In this document: piece after piece, positions 41,797 through 50,888 of the stretch | How positions within the stretch are numbered: position 1 is the first letter of the stretch | Layout of the letters: every line of letters starts with the position of its first letter | Made by a program: the position numbers and the translations under genes | Source of the DNA: Streptomyces ortus | Lineage (GTDB): Bacteria > Actinomycetota > Actinomycetes > Streptomycetales > Streptomycetaceae | Direction of reading: 5' to 3' | Length of the DNA: 64,000 nt | Assembly: GCF_026341275.1 (NCBI RefSeq) | Contig: NZ_JAIFZO010000002.1 | Span: forward strand, 1,810,361 to 1,874,360 | Notes under the pieces: generated by a model | Databases searched by the model: none | The model's input: the letters and a program-made list of their open reading frames with translations, nothing else | Told to the model about the DNA's origin: nothing

Positions 41797-42819
41797 TCAG
41801 AGCGTGACGATCATCTTGCCCGTGTTGTCGCCCCGCAGGACCCCGAGGAAAGCCTCCAGGTTGTTCTCGATGCCCTCGACAACCGTCTCGCGGTACTTGA
41901 GTTCGCCGGAGGCGACCCACGGCCCGACCTCCTGGACGAACTGCGGCTGCAGGTCGTAGTGGTCGCCGACCAGAAGGCCCTGGATCCGGCCGCGCGTCGC
42001 GATGAGGCGCGCGAGGTTCTTCGGCCCCGGCGCCGGCTCCGTGTTGTTGTATACGGAGATCATCCCGCAGATGGCGATACGGCCCCGCAGGTTGAGGGAG
42101 CCGATCGCGGCCTCCAGGTGGTCACCGCCGACGTTGTCGAAGTAGACGTCGATGCCGTCGGGCGCCGCCTTGCGGAGCTGCTCGCTCACCGGGCCGCTCT
42201 TGTAGTTGAAGGCCGCGTCGAAGCCGTACTCCTCCACCAGCAGCTTGACCTTCTCGTCGGAACCGGCCGAGCCGATGACCCGCGAGGCGCCCTTGAGCTT
42301 CGCGATCTGGCCGACCTGGCTGCCGACGGCGCCGGCCGCGCCGGACACGAAGACGGAGTCGCCCTCCGTGAAGGAGGCGGTGCGCAGCAGGCCCGCGTAC
42401 GCGGTGAGGCCGGTCATGCCGAGGACGCCGAGGTACGTGCTCAGGGGCGCGGCCTCGGGGTCCACCTTGACGGCCTGCTTGGCGTCGAAGACGGCGTATT
42501 CGCGCCAGCCGAAGCTGTGCAGGACGTGGTCGCCGACGGAGACGCCGTCCGCGTTCGACGCGATGACCTCGCCGACCGCGCCACCCTGCATGACCTTGCC
42601 CACCTCGAAGGGGGCGACGTACGACTTCGCGGCGCTCATACGGCCGCGCATGTACGGGTCCACGGAGAGGTGCTTGTTGCGCACCACGATCTGGTCCGGG
42701 CCGGGCTGCTTCAGGTCGGCCTCGACCAGCGCGAAGTCCTCGGGCTTCGGGACGCCGACCGGGCGGCTCACGAGGTGCCATTCGCGGTTGGTGGTGGGGA
42801 GCTCGGCTGTGTCGGTCAT
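41797..42819 (-). CDS. MDR-type NADP-dependent oxidoreductase
   Basis: A 340-residue zinc-free medium-chain dehydrogenase/reductase of the curcumin/leukotriene B4 12-hydroxydehydrogenase group. N-terminal NREWHLVSRPVGVPKPEDF, LSVDPYMRGRM, Rossmann motif VSGAAGAVGSQVGQIAKLKG, then FDNVGGDHLEAAI and YNNTEPAPGPKN. Reduces alkenals and enones using NADPH. ATG at 42819. Divergent from a MarR gene 113 bp away, which likely controls it in response to electrophiles (inference). Confidence 0.93.
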   Translation of the reverse strand: MTDTAELPTTNREWHLVSRPVGVPKPEDFALVEADLKQPGPDQIVVRNKHLSVDPYMRGRMSAAKSYVAPFEVGKVMQGGAVGEVIASNADGVSVGDHVLHSFGWREYAVFDAKQAVKVDPEAAPLSTYLGVLGMTGLTAYAGLLRTASFTEGDSVFVSGAAGAVGSQVGQIAKLKGASRVIGSAGSDEKVKLLVEEYGFDAAFNYKSGPVSEQLRKAAPDGIDVYFDNVGGDHLEAAIGSLNLRGRIAICGMISVYNNTEPAPGPKNLARLIATRGRIQGLLVGDHYDLQPQFVQEVGPWVASGELKYRETVVEGIENNLEAFLGVLRGDNTGKMIVTL

Positions 42820-42864
42820 GGAGGGCGCCTTTCCTGGTGCAACGGGTTCCACACATGAGAATGC

Positions 42865-42901
42865 TTCAGTATGTGAAACAACCATGCTCCTGAATATTTC
42901 A
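42865..42901. promoter_or_regulatory. Candidate MarR operators between the MDR and MarR genes
   Basis: TTCA-GTATG-... TGAA (TTCA 42865-42868, TGAA 42874-42877) and TGAA-TAT-TTCA (42891-42901) are two short inverted repeats in the AT-rich divergent spacer. TAGCCT (42920-42925) seven bases before the MarR ATG marks its leaderless promoter. Confidence 0.5.
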
Positions 42902-42932
42902 TGATGTCAAGTAACCGGGTAGCCTGTCGGGC

Positions 42933-43382
42933 ATGGCCGCACAGAAGACTCCCTCGTTCGACCCACTGACCTTCGAGGTCGTCGACCTCATCGGCACGGT
43001 CGTGGCCCGCTACCACGAGGAGTACGAGGAGGCGGCGGCCGAGCACGCGCTGACGGGGGCGCAGGCGCGGCTGCTGAGCCTGCTGTCGCTGGAGCCGCTG
43101 CCGATGCGGCGGCTGGCGCAGAAGCTCAAGTGCGAGCCGTCGAACGTGACCGGGATCGTGGACCGGCTCGAGGCGCGGGGCCTCGCGGAGCGGCGGCCGG
43201 ATCCGTCCGACCGCCGGGTCAAGCTGGCCGCGGTGACGGAGGAGGGGCGGGCGGTGGCGCGGAGCCTGCGGTTGTCTCTGCGGTTCGCGCGGGAGCCGTT
43301 GGCGGGGCTGTCGCGGGAGGAGCGGGTGTCTCTGCGGGGGCTGCTGCTGCGGATGCTGGAGCCGGGCACGTCGGCGGACTGA
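42933..43382 (+). CDS. MarR family regulator
   Basis: A 149-residue winged-helix dimer. GAQARLLSLLSLEPLPMRRLAQKLKCEPSNVTGIVDRLEARGLAERRPDPSDRRVKLAAVTEEG covers recognition helix and wing (about residues 40-105). A Cys in KLKCEPS, just before the recognition helix, might act as a redox or electrophile sensor. Leaderless start. Divergent from the MDR oxidoreductase, its presumed target. A small hairpin (CCCGCA-CTTTT-TGCGGG, 43392-43408) and the dispersed repeat follow the stop codon. Confidence 0.92.
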   Translation: MAAQKTPSFDPLTFEVVDLIGTVVARYHEEYEEAAAEHALTGAQARLLSLLSLEPLPMRRLAQKLKCEPSNVTGIVDRLEARGLAERRPDPSDRRVKLAAVTEEGRAVARSLRLSLRFAREPLAGLSREERVSLRGLLLRMLEPGTSAD

Positions 43383-43423
43383 GCGGGTCTGCCCGCACTT
43401 TTTGCGGGGCACCCCTCAAAGAC

Positions 43424-43493
43424 AAAAGATTGCGCCGTTCCCCGCGCCCCTGATGGGGCGCAGCCCCTCCTAGGGGCGCGGGGAACTGCGCGG
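43424..43493. terminator. Dispersed repeat, full palindromic copy
   Basis: Left arm 43424-43451 (AAAAGATTGCGCCGTTCCCC...), right arm 43472-43493; internal GATGGGGCGCAGCCCCTC identical to the copy at 36675. It stands between the convergent MarR and zinc-ribbon membrane protein genes. The right arm here lacks the terminal TCTTTT, so the A-run favours termination of minus-strand transcripts. Confidence 0.88.
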
Positions 43494-43579
43494 CCAGCCC
43501 TGGTCGGCCCGCACCTGGTCGTCGGCCGAACCGAAGACCATGTCCCCCACCCTCGCGGCCAGCGGCCCGCGGCCGGCGG

Positions 43580-44335
43580 TTACGTGCACCACCACAAGAA
43601 GCGGTCGCACGGCTCCGTCGGGGTCGGGTCCGGGTCCGGGTCGCCCGTCGTGGGCCCGGGGTCGGGCGTCCCCGGATCCGACGCCCCCGGGTCGGACGGA
43701 CCGGAGGCGGGCGCGGAGGACGTCGGGCCGGCCGCCGACGACGACGCAGGGCCGGCCGATTCGGTCCCCTCGTCGCCCTCCCCGTCCCCGTCCTTCTCGG
43801 ACGTGCCGTCCTTGTCCTTCTTGTCCTTGTCCTTGCCCTTGCCCTTGTCGGACTTCTTCGACTCCGAGGCGGAGGGTGAGGCCCCCGGCCCTCCGGACCC
43901 GCCTCCCCCGGACGCCGCCGACCCCTCCGCGGCGGCCGAGGCCCTGGCGGACGCCTCGTCCGCGGCCGACGCCTTCGGCTCCGAGGACGGTGCCTCGATA
44001 CCCAGCTCGGCAAGGCTCAGCCCGCCGGCCGCGAGCAGCAGCCCCGCCGCCACCAGGAGCACCCGCTTACGCCGCCGCCGGTGCAGCGCGGCCTTCCGGT
44101 CCCGCCGGTTCGCACGCACCCCCCGGCTCCCGCCGCGCCCGCGCCGGGACCGGCGCCCCGCGCCGCCCTCCGACTCGCCGTCGTCACCCTCGTCCGGCGG
44201 GGCGTCACGCCCCTCGGCGCCCTCCTGGTCGTCCTGGGAGGCCGCGTACTCCCGGCACGCTTCGGCCGATGTACCGCACCCCGGGCAAGCGAGGGCGCCA
44301 TTGAGGTGCCGTTGGCACGGGAGGCAGTAGTCCAT
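43580..44335 (-). CDS. Membrane-anchored zinc ribbon protein with disordered Ser/Asp/Lys tail
   Basis: A 251-residue protein. N-terminal double CxxC zinc ribbon (YCLPCQRHL, ACPGCGTSA), an acidic then Arg-rich cytosolic segment (RRSRRGRGGSRGVRANRRDRK), one transmembrane helix RVLLVAAGLLLAAGGLSLAEL, then about 130 low-complexity residues (Lys/Asp stretch, Ser/Ala/Gly, Pro/Asp repeats) ending CDRFLWWCT with two Cys that may form a disulphide. I recall a similar Streptomyces family named after SCO2400 but am not certain. Resembles a sensor/anchor between cytosol and wall; function unknown. Confidence 0.7.
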   Translation of the reverse strand: MDYCLPCQRHLNGALACPGCGTSAEACREYAASQDDQEGAEGRDAPPDEGDDGESEGGAGRRSRRGRGGSRGVRANRRDRKAALHRRRRKRVLLVAAGLLLAAGGLSLAELGIEAPSSEPKASAADEASARASAAAEGSAASGGGGSGGPGASPSASESKKSDKGKGKDKDKKDKDGTSEKDGDGEGDEGTESAGPASSSAAGPTSSAPASGPSDPGASDPGTPDPGPTTGDPDPDPTPTEPCDRFLWWCT

Positions 44336-44492
44336 GACGCCGGAAGACTAAACTCCGCTCAGGTCACGTTCCCAGGCGCAGCTGTGAAAGTTCTGTGCTG
44401 AACTACCCGTTCCGGTGTGCCAGTTGAGGACAGGCCCGACCATTCCCCGCCTTCCTTCGCCATCTCGGCGAAACCGTTCTTCGTTCGACCCA

Positions 44493-44569
44493 TTGACACG
44501 TCCACCGCCCAATCCTTACTGTCTGGCCAGCATTTCGAACATGTGACGAAATCTCGAACAGTCGAAACA
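44493..44569 (+). promoter_or_regulatory. Promoter and repeated operator of the dgoD-like gene
   Basis: TTGACA (44493-44498), 18 bp, TACTGT (44517-44522): a near-consensus vegetative promoter. Just downstream lie ATTTCGAACAT (44532-44542), inverted partner CGAAAT (44548-44553), and further CGAACA (44555-44560) and CGAAACA (44563-44569). The first 11-mer is identical to one in front of the IclR gene at 62608. Position right after the start point implies repression. Confidence 0.7.
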
Positions 44570-44612
44570 GATTCGTAAAAGCAGCCGCAGAGCACGACAA
44601 GGGGCATTCTCC

Positions 44613-45773
44613 GTGCGCATCACCGGAATCAGCACACACGTGGTCGGGACGCCATGGCGCAACCTGACCTATGTCCAGGTGCACACCGACGAGGGCATCA
44701 CCGGGGTCGGTGAGACCCGCATGCTGGGGCACACCGACGCGCTGATCGGCTACCTGCGGGAGGCGCAGACCAATCACATCCTCGGTTCCGACCCCTTCGC
44801 CGTCGAAGACCTCGTCCGCCGTATGAAGTACGGCGACTACGGGCGCGCCGGCGAGATCGTCATGTCCGGTATCGCCGTGATCGAGATGGCGTGCTGGGAC
44901 ATCAAGGGCAAGGCCCTGGGCGTGCCCGTGTGGCAGCTGCTCGGCGGCAAGGTCACCGACCGCGTGAAGGCGTACGCGAACGGCTGGTACACCACGGAGC
45001 GCACTCCGGAGGCGTACCACAAGGCGGCCAAGGCGGTCGTCGAGCGCGGGTACAAGGCGCTGAAGATCGACCCCTTCGGGACCGGCCACTACGAGCTGGA
45101 CCACGCGCAGTCCCTCTACTCGGTCTCGCTGATCGAGGCGGTCCGGGACGCGATCGGCCCGGACACCGAGCTGATGCTGGAGATGCACGGCCGCTTCTCG
45201 CCCGCCACGGCCGTCCGGCTCGCCCACGAGCTCGCGCCCTTCAAGCCCGCGTGGCTGGAGGAGCCGGTCCCGCCGGAGAACCTGAAGGCGCTGGAGAAGG
45301 TGGCGGCGAAGGTCGACATCCCGGTCGCGACCGGTGAGCGCATTCACGACCGCATCGAGTTCCGTGAGCTGTTCGAGAGCCAGGCCGTGGACATCATCCA
45401 GCCGGACGTCGGCCACCTCGGCGGCATCTGGGAGACCCGCAAGCTCGCGGCGACCGCCGAGGCCCACTACGTCCTCGTGGCGCCCCACAACGTCGGAGGT
45501 CCGGTCCTCACCGCCGCCTCCCTCCAGGTCGGCTTCTCCTCCCCGAACTTCAAGATCCTCGAACACTTCAACGACTTCGCGGACGCGGACATCAAGAAGA
45601 TCGTGAAGGGGGCCCCGCAGGTCGTGGACGGCTACTTCGAGCTGTCGCACGAGCCGGGTCTGGGCGTCGAGCTGGACACGGACGCGGCGGCGGAGTTCCC
45701 GCAGCAGCAGGCGCGCTTCGACCTGTGGGCGGACGGCTGGGAGCAGCGCAAGCCGAAGGGCACGGGCAAGTGA
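44613..45773 (+). CDS. dgoD: Galactonate dehydratase-like enolase superfamily enzyme
   Basis: A 386-residue acid-sugar dehydratase of the mandelate racemase group. Catalytic elements: LKIDPFGTG (Lys-x-Asp acid/base), metal ligands in LMLEMHGRF, WLEEPVPPENL and TGERIHDR, then QPDVGHLGG and the general-base VAPHNVGGP region. Start ITGISTHVVGTPWRNL and overall length fit DgoD, which converts D-galactonate to 2-keto-3-deoxygalactonate. Closely related acids (arabinonate, fuconate) are alternatives. GTG start with AAGGGG upstream. Probably co-transcribed with the alcohol dehydrogenase 152 bp downstream. Confidence 0.85.
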   Translation: MRITGISTHVVGTPWRNLTYVQVHTDEGITGVGETRMLGHTDALIGYLREAQTNHILGSDPFAVEDLVRRMKYGDYGRAGEIVMSGIAVIEMACWDIKGKALGVPVWQLLGGKVTDRVKAYANGWYTTERTPEAYHKAAKAVVERGYKALKIDPFGTGHYELDHAQSLYSVSLIEAVRDAIGPDTELMLEMHGRFSPATAVRLAHELAPFKPAWLEEPVPPENLKALEKVAAKVDIPVATGERIHDRIEFRELFESQAVDIIQPDVGHLGGIWETRKLAATAEAHYVLVAPHNVGGPVLTAASLQVGFSSPNFKILEHFNDFADADIKKIVKGAPQVVDGYFELSHEPGLGVELDTDAAAEFPQQQARFDLWADGWEQRKPKGTGK

Positions 45774-45924
45774 CGCCGCCCGGCACCGAGTTGTACCGGG
45801 GTCTGTGGCAGGCTGTGCACCGCCGCCGGACGCCGTCAAGGCCGCTGTGGTCGCGCGCCGCGGCGGACCGAAGGGGACACCTCCCCCTCGGGACCCCGAC
45901 CCGCCCCACCGCCACGGAGCCGTC

Positions 45925-46938
45925 ATGAGCGCCGCATCCCAGGCCGTCGTCATCGAGGGGCCGGGCGAGCTCCGGCTGGTCCCCCACGAGCCCGCCGCGC
46001 CCGCCGCCGGTGAGGCCCTGGTACGGGTCCACGCGAGCGGGATCTGCGGCAGTGACCGCGAGGTGTACCAGGGCAACCGCCCCGAGGGGTACGTCCGCTA
46101 TCCGCTGACGCCGGGCCACGAGTGGTCGGGGACGGTCGAGGCGGTCGGCAGCGGGGTGCCCGGGAGCCTGGTGGGCCGCAAGGTGGTGGGCGAGGGTTTC
46201 CGCAACTGCCAGGTCTGCGACCGCTGCCACGAGGGCGAGACGACGTTGTGCACGGCCGGCTACGAGGAGACGGGCTTCACCCGGCCCGGCGCCATGGCCA
46301 CCACGCTCACGCTGCCCGCCCGCCTGCTGCACGTCCTCGCCGACGACGCCGACCTGACGGCGGCGGCGCTCCTGGAGCCCGCGGCCTGCATCGCGGCGGC
46401 GGCGCTGAAGGCGAACGCGCGGCCCGGCGAGCGGGTGGCGGTCGTCGGCACCGGCACGCTCGGCATGTTCGCCGTGCAGTTCCTGAAGGCGGGTTCGCCC
46501 TCGGAGCTGCTGGTGGTGGGCACCCGCCCGGACCGCGAGGAGCTGTCGCGCACGTTCGGCGCCAGTGACTTCCGCACCCGGGACCAGGAGCTGCCCGCCG
46601 ACTTCGACGTGGTGATCGAGACCGCCGGTTCCGCGACTGCCGCGACCACCGCCGCCTCGCTGCTCAGACGCGGCGGCCGGCTGGTGCTCACCGGCATCCC
46701 GGCGGCGGGCGCCGAGGGCCTGGACCCCACGGACCTGGTCGTGCGGCAGCTGGAGGTGCACACCGTGTTCGGTGCGCCGCCCCAGGCCTGGGCGCACACG
46801 GTACGGGTCTTCGGTGCGGGCCTCCTCGATCCGCTGCCGCTGGTGACGCACGAACTTCCGTTGGACGAGTTCGCCCACGCCATCGAGCTGGTGGGGTCCG
46901 GCGATCCGAAGGTGGGCAAGGTGCTCCTGCGCCCCTGA
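45925..46938 (+). CDS. Zinc-dependent alcohol/sugar dehydrogenase (MDR)
   Basis: A 337-residue zinc MDR. Catalytic zinc ligands in ASGICGSDRE and PGHEWSG; the structural zinc lobe has four Cys-like positions in FRNCQVCDRCHEGETTLC; the NAD site is VAVVGTGTLGMFAVQFLKAG. Relatives oxidise sugar alcohols or aldoses (sorbitol, threonine, galactitol or galactose dehydrogenase types). Placed directly after the dehydratase, so an aldose or aldonate step is plausible but unproven. ATG with GGAG upstream. A strong hairpin follows the stop. Confidence 0.85.
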   Translation: MSAASQAVVIEGPGELRLVPHEPAAPAAGEALVRVHASGICGSDREVYQGNRPEGYVRYPLTPGHEWSGTVEAVGSGVPGSLVGRKVVGEGFRNCQVCDRCHEGETTLCTAGYEETGFTRPGAMATTLTLPARLLHVLADDADLTAAALLEPAACIAAAALKANARPGERVAVVGTGTLGMFAVQFLKAGSPSELLVVGTRPDREELSRTFGASDFRTRDQELPADFDVVIETAGSATAATTAASLLRRGGRLVLTGIPAAGAEGLDPTDLVVRQLEVHTVFGAPPQAWAHTVRVFGAGLLDPLPLVTHELPLDEFAHAIELVGSGDPKVGKVLLRP

Positions 46939-46964
46939 GGACCGGCTCCGGCCGACCCCGATCC

Positions 46965-47004
46965 GTACGCCGGTGCGGAGACCTGACGCTCCGCACCGGC
47001 GTAC
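46965..47004 (+). terminator. Terminator after the alcohol dehydrogenase gene
   Basis: A 16-bp perfect stem (46965-46980 with 46989-47004, arm GTACGCCGGTGCGGAG) and 8-base loop, 27 bp past the stop codon. No T-run; GC-rich type. Confidence 0.8.
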
Positions 47005-47015
47005 CTCCACCGATA

Positions 47016-47039
47016 CGAACCATGTCCGACATATCGAAC
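47016..47039 (+). promoter_or_regulatory. CGAAC direct repeats and ATGTC-C-GACAT palindrome
   Basis: CGAAC at 47016-47020 and 47035-47039 are 19 bp apart, the same spacing as CGAACA at 44536 and 44555 in the dgoD promoter. Between them is the perfect 11-bp palindrome ATGTC-C-GACAT (47022-47032). It lies 50-75 bp before the next gene's GTG and could be the operator of the sugar-uptake genes. Confidence 0.4.
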
Positions 47040-47089
47040 GCGTACCTCGCCAGAGCCCACGCATACTTTGCCAGAGCTAAGGAAAGCCA

Positions 47090-48058
47090 GTGACCGACGC
47101 TTCTCCCAGAGCGGCCCGTCGACCCGGTGAGCAGGCGCTCGCCGCGCTCGGCCTCGGCGCTCCCGCCCTGTCCCCCGCCGACGCCTCGCCGCACTCCTTC
47201 CCGGGCGGCGGCAAGTGGCGTACCGAGATCCCCTCGTGCGAGGGGCCCGAGGCGCTGGCCGTGGTCCTCAAGGAGTCCTCGCGGCTCGACGTGCCGATCC
47301 ACCGGATCAGCCAGGGCAGCGGCATATGGATGCTGACCGACGCCGAGATCACCGAGATGGTCGACGCCACCGCCGAGCGTGACATCGAGCTGTGCCTCTT
47401 CACCGGTCCGCGCGGCACCTGGGACATCGGCGGCTCGACGCGTACGGACTCGCGGGGCGGCGGTACCAGAGCCCGTGGGCACGATGCGGTGGCGGGCTGT
47501 CTGGAAGACGCCGTACGCGCAACGGAGTTGGGCGTAAAGTGCCTCCTCGTGGCTGACGAGGGCGTGCTGTGGACTCTGCACAGGGCCCGTGTCGCCGGGC
47601 TCATCCCGGCCGACACCACGCTCAAGGTCTCGGCGCTCATCGGTCCGGTCAACCCGGCCGCGTACGCCGTGTACGAGCAGCTCGGCGGGGACTCGATCAA
47701 CGTGCCCAGCGATCTCACGCTGGACCACCTGACCGAGATCCGCAGGGTCAGCGCCGCCCCCATGGACATGTACATCGAGGCTCCCGACGATCTCGGCGGC
47801 TACGTGCGCATGTACGAGGTCGCCGAGCTGATCCGGCGCGGCGCACCGCTGTATCTCAAGTTCGGCCTGTCCAAGGCTCCCGGGATCTACCCGTACGGCC
47901 ACCACATGAGGGATCTGACGCTGTCCACGGCACGGGAGAGGGTGCGGCGCGGCCGGCTGGCCCTGGACCTGCTGGCGCGGCACGGGGCGGACGGCGACAT
48001 GGCGCCGCTCGGCTCGCGGCTGCCGGGGACGCTCCGACGTTTCGACATTCCCTCATAA
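47090..48058 (+). CDS. U32 peptidase-like TIM-barrel protein
   Basis: A 322-residue protein that looks like a U32-type TIM barrel (VSALIGPVNPAAYAVYEQLGGDSINVPSDLTLDHLTEIR, MDMYIEAPDDLGG, LYLKFGLSKAPGIYPYGHHM). N-terminal FPGGGKWRTEIPSCEGPEAL and HRISQGSGIWMLTDAEI are conserved in a group I associate with sugar ABC importers, but the function is not known and proteolysis is doubtful; an isomerase or aldolase-like role is as likely. GTG start with AAGGAAAG upstream. Directly precedes the ABC importer genes and may head their operon. Confidence 0.6.
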   Translation: MTDASPRAARRPGEQALAALGLGAPALSPADASPHSFPGGGKWRTEIPSCEGPEALAVVLKESSRLDVPIHRISQGSGIWMLTDAEITEMVDATAERDIELCLFTGPRGTWDIGGSTRTDSRGGGTRARGHDAVAGCLEDAVRATELGVKCLLVADEGVLWTLHRARVAGLIPADTTLKVSALIGPVNPAAYAVYEQLGGDSINVPSDLTLDHLTEIRRVSAAPMDMYIEAPDDLGGYVRMYEVAELIRRGAPLYLKFGLSKAPGIYPYGHHMRDLTLSTARERVRRGRLALDLLARHGADGDMAPLGSRLPGTLRRFDIPS

Positions 48059-48193
48059 CGTTCCGACTACACCCCCTTCACAAAAGACGACGCGGCCGAA
48101 CACAATCCCACACACCTCCTCTCGGTCGTTCCGAGCTCCATCCTTTCAACAACTGAAGACCGAGCCTCCGTCAGAGCATCAAGGAAGATGATC

Positions 48194-49306
48194 ATGCGCA
48201 ATCGCAAGGCAGCCCTCACCGCCATAGCCGCGGCAGCCTCACTCGCCCTCACCCTCTCCGCCTGCGGGCAGGACAGTGACGGCGGCAGTGAGAGCGACAA
48301 GGGAGACGCGAAGGGGGGCACCGTCGGCATCGCCATGCCGACCAAGTCGTCCGAGCGCTGGATCGCCGACGGCGCCAACGTGGAGAAGAACCTCAAGGCG
48401 GCCGGCTACAAGACCAAGCTGGCCTACGGCGAGGACGACCCGGACACCCAGGTCTCGCAGATCGAAAACATGATCACGCAGGGCGTCAAGGCGCTGATCA
48501 TCGCGGCGATCGACAACAAGTCGCTCGACAACGTGCTGCAGCAGGCCAAGGAAGCCGACATCCCGGTCATCTCCTACGACCGCCTGATCCTCAACTCGCC
48601 GAACGTCGACTACTACGCGTCGTTCGACAACGAGAAGGTCGGCGAGCTCCAGGGCGGCTACATCGTCGACAAGCTCGGCCTCAAGGACGGCTCCAAGAAG
48701 GGCCCGTTCAACGTCGAGCTCTTCGCCGGCTCGAACGACGACAACAACACCCAGTACTTCTTCAAGGGCGCGATGAACGCCCTGCAGCCGTACATCGACA
48801 AGAAGCAGATCGTCATCAAGTCGGGCCAGACGAAGCTCAACCAGGTGACCACCCTGCGCTGGGACGGCGGCACCGCCCAGAAGCGCATGGACGACCTGCT
48901 CACCTCGGCGTACAAGAGCGCCAAGGTCGACGCGGTGCTCTCGCCCTACGACGGCATCTCCATCGGCATCCTGTCCGCGCTGAAGTCGGACGACTACGGC
49001 TCCAAGAGCAAGCCGCTGCCGATCGTCACGGGCCAGGACGCCGAGGTCGCCTCGGTCAAGTCGATCATCGCCGACCAGCAGACGCAGACGGTCTACAAGG
49101 ACACCCGCAAGCTCGCCGAGGTCGCCGCCAACATGGTCGACTCCGTGCTGCAGGACAAGAAGCCCGAGACGAACGACACGAAGACGTACGACAACGGCGC
49201 GAAGGTCGTTCCCGCGTACCTGCTGGACCCGGTCAACGTCGACAAGTCCAACTACAAGGAAGTTGTCGTCGACTCGGGCTACATCAAGGAAAGCGACCTC
49301 AAGTAA
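48194..49306 (+). CDS. chvE: Sugar ABC transporter substrate-binding lipoprotein (ChvE type)
   Basis: A 370-residue periplasmic-type binding protein, lipid-anchored. Lipobox LTLSACGQD. Mature domain of the galactose/xylose-binding (PBP1, ChvE) class: [89 protein letters not shown] at 48194 is preferred over the ATG at 48188 because AAGGAAG ends directly before the latter and six bases before the former. ChvE homologues bind galactose, glucose, arabinose, fucose and xylose. Operon with ATPase and permease genes. Confidence 0.93.
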   Translation: MRNRKAALTAIAAAASLALTLSACGQDSDGGSESDKGDAKGGTVGIAMPTKSSERWIADGANVEKNLKAAGYKTKLAYGEDDPDTQVSQIENMITQGVKALIIAAIDNKSLDNVLQQAKEADIPVISYDRLILNSPNVDYYASFDNEKVGELQGGYIVDKLGLKDGSKKGPFNVELFAGSNDDNNTQYFFKGAMNALQPYIDKKQIVIKSGQTKLNQVTTLRWDGGTAQKRMDDLLTSAYKSAKVDAVLSPYDGISIGILSALKSDDYGSKSKPLPIVTGQDAEVASVKSIIADQQTQTVYKDTRKLAEVAANMVDSVLQDKKPETNDTKTYDNGAKVVPAYLLDPVNVDKSNYKEVVVDSGYIKESDLK

Positions 49307-49341
49307 CAACCGCCGTTCTCTAGGGATTGGAAGGCACGACC

Positions 49342-50883
49342 ATGGCGGGACCCGTCCTGGAAATGCGCTCGATCGTCAAGACCTTTCCCGGCGTCAAGGC
49401 GCTGTCGGACGTCTCCCTGAGCGTCCGGCCGGGCGAGGTCCACGCCATCTGCGGGGAGAACGGCGCCGGGAAGTCGACCCTCATGAAGGTCCTCTCCGGC
49501 GTCCACCCGCACGGGACCTACGAGGGCGACATCCTCTTCGAGGGTGAGTCCTGCAGGTTCAAGGACATCAGGGCGAGCGAGCAGCACGGCATTGTGATCA
49601 TCCACCAGGAGCTCGCCCTGGTGCCCTACCTCTCCATCGCGGAGAACATCTTTCTCGGCAACGAGCACGCCACGCGCGGGTTCATCAGCTGGACCGAGAC
49701 GCTGAGGCACGCGACCGAACTGCTGCGGCGGGTCGGGCTCGACGAGCACCCCGACACCCGTGTCGCCGACATCGGTGTGGGCAAGCAGCAGCTCGTCGAG
49801 ATCGCGAAGGCGCTGTCGAAGAAGGTGAAGCTGCTGATCCTCGACGAGCCGACGGCGGCTCTGAACGACGAGGACAGCGGCAAGCTCCTGGAGCTCATCC
49901 TGGGCCTCAAGGACCAGGGCATCACCTCGATCATCATCTCGCACAAGCTCAACGAGATCGAGACGGTCGCGGACTCGGTGACCATCCTGCGCGACGGGCG
50001 GTCCATCGAGACCCTCGACGTGAAGGCCGCGGAGACCACCGAGGACCGGATCATCAGCGGCATGGTCGGACGCGACCTCGACCACCGCTTCCCCGAGCGC
50101 ACCCCGCACGAACCCGAGGTGGGCGCGGCGCCGGCCCTGGAGATCCGCAACTGGACCGTGCACCACCCGATCGACCAGCAGCGCAAGGTCGTCGACGACG
50201 TGTCGATCCAGGTGCGCCGCGGGGAGATCGTCGGTATCGCCGGGCTGATGGGCGCCGGGCGCACCGAGCTGGCGATGAGCGTCTTCGGGCGCACCTACGG
50301 CCGGTACGCGGGCGGCACCGTCTTCAAGGACGGCAAGGAGATCCGTACGAAGACGGTGTCCGACGCGGTCAAGCACGGCATCGCGTACGTGACCGAGGAC
50401 CGCAAGCACTTCGGTCTGAACCTCATCGACACCATCAACCGGAACATCTCGCTCAGCGCGCTGGGCAAGGTCGCCAAGGGCGGTGTGGTCGACGAGCACC
50501 AGGAGCGGCAGGTCTCCGAGGGCTTCCGCAAGTCGATGAACATCAAGGCGCCGACCGTCTTCGAACCGGTGGGCAAGCTGTCGGGCGGCAACCAGCAGAA
50601 GGTCGTCCTCAGCAAGTGGATCTTCGCGGGTCCCGATGTGCTGATCCTGGACGAGCCGACCCGCGGTATCGACGTGGGCGCCAAGTTCGAGATCTACACG
50701 GTCATCGACAAACTGGCCGCCGAGGGCAAGGCGGTCGTCTTCATCTCCTCCGAGCTGCCCGAACTGCTCGGCATGTGCGACCGCATCTACACCATGTCCG
50801 CCGGACGGCTGACCGGTGAGGTCCAGCGGGCCGAGGCCACGCAGGAAGTGCTGATGCGCCAGATGACGAAGGACAAGAGGTAA
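49342..50883 (+). CDS. gguA: Sugar ABC transporter ATP-binding protein (GguA/MmsA type)
   Basis: A 513-residue tandem ATPase. The first cassette has [11 protein letters not shown] (Walker A), [13 protein letters not shown] (signature region) and [14 protein letters not shown] (Walker B). The second has the degenerate Walker [12 protein letters not shown], intact [14 protein letters not shown] and [13 protein letters not shown], the usual asymmetry in monosaccharide importers. ATG at 49342 has GGAAGG seven bases upstream; the TTG further up is unlikely. 35 bp after the binding-protein gene; 5 bp before the permease gene. Confidence 0.95.
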   Translation: MAGPVLEMRSIVKTFPGVKALSDVSLSVRPGEVHAICGENGAGKSTLMKVLSGVHPHGTYEGDILFEGESCRFKDIRASEQHGIVIIHQELALVPYLSIAENIFLGNEHATRGFISWTETLRHATELLRRVGLDEHPDTRVADIGVGKQQLVEIAKALSKKVKLLILDEPTAALNDEDSGKLLELILGLKDQGITSIIISHKLNEIETVADSVTILRDGRSIETLDVKAAETTEDRIISGMVGRDLDHRFPERTPHEPEVGAAPALEIRNWTVHHPIDQQRKVVDDVSIQVRRGEIVGIAGLMGAGRTELAMSVFGRTYGRYAGGTVFKDGKEIRTKTVSDAVKHGIAYVTEDRKHFGLNLIDTINRNISLSALGKVAKGGVVDEHQERQVSEGFRKSMNIKAPTVFEPVGKLSGGNQQKVVLSKWIFAGPDVLILDEPTRGIDVGAKFEIYTVIDKLAAEGKAVVFISSELPELLGMCDRIYTMSAGRLTGEVQRAEATQEVLMRQMTKDKR

Positions 50884-50888
50884 CACCG

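Noticed and set aside
48188..48193. Start of the sugar-binding lipoprotein at ATG 48188
   Set aside because: The ribosome-binding site AAGGAAG directly abuts this ATG; the ATG at 48194 has proper spacing and gives a normal lipoprotein signal peptide.
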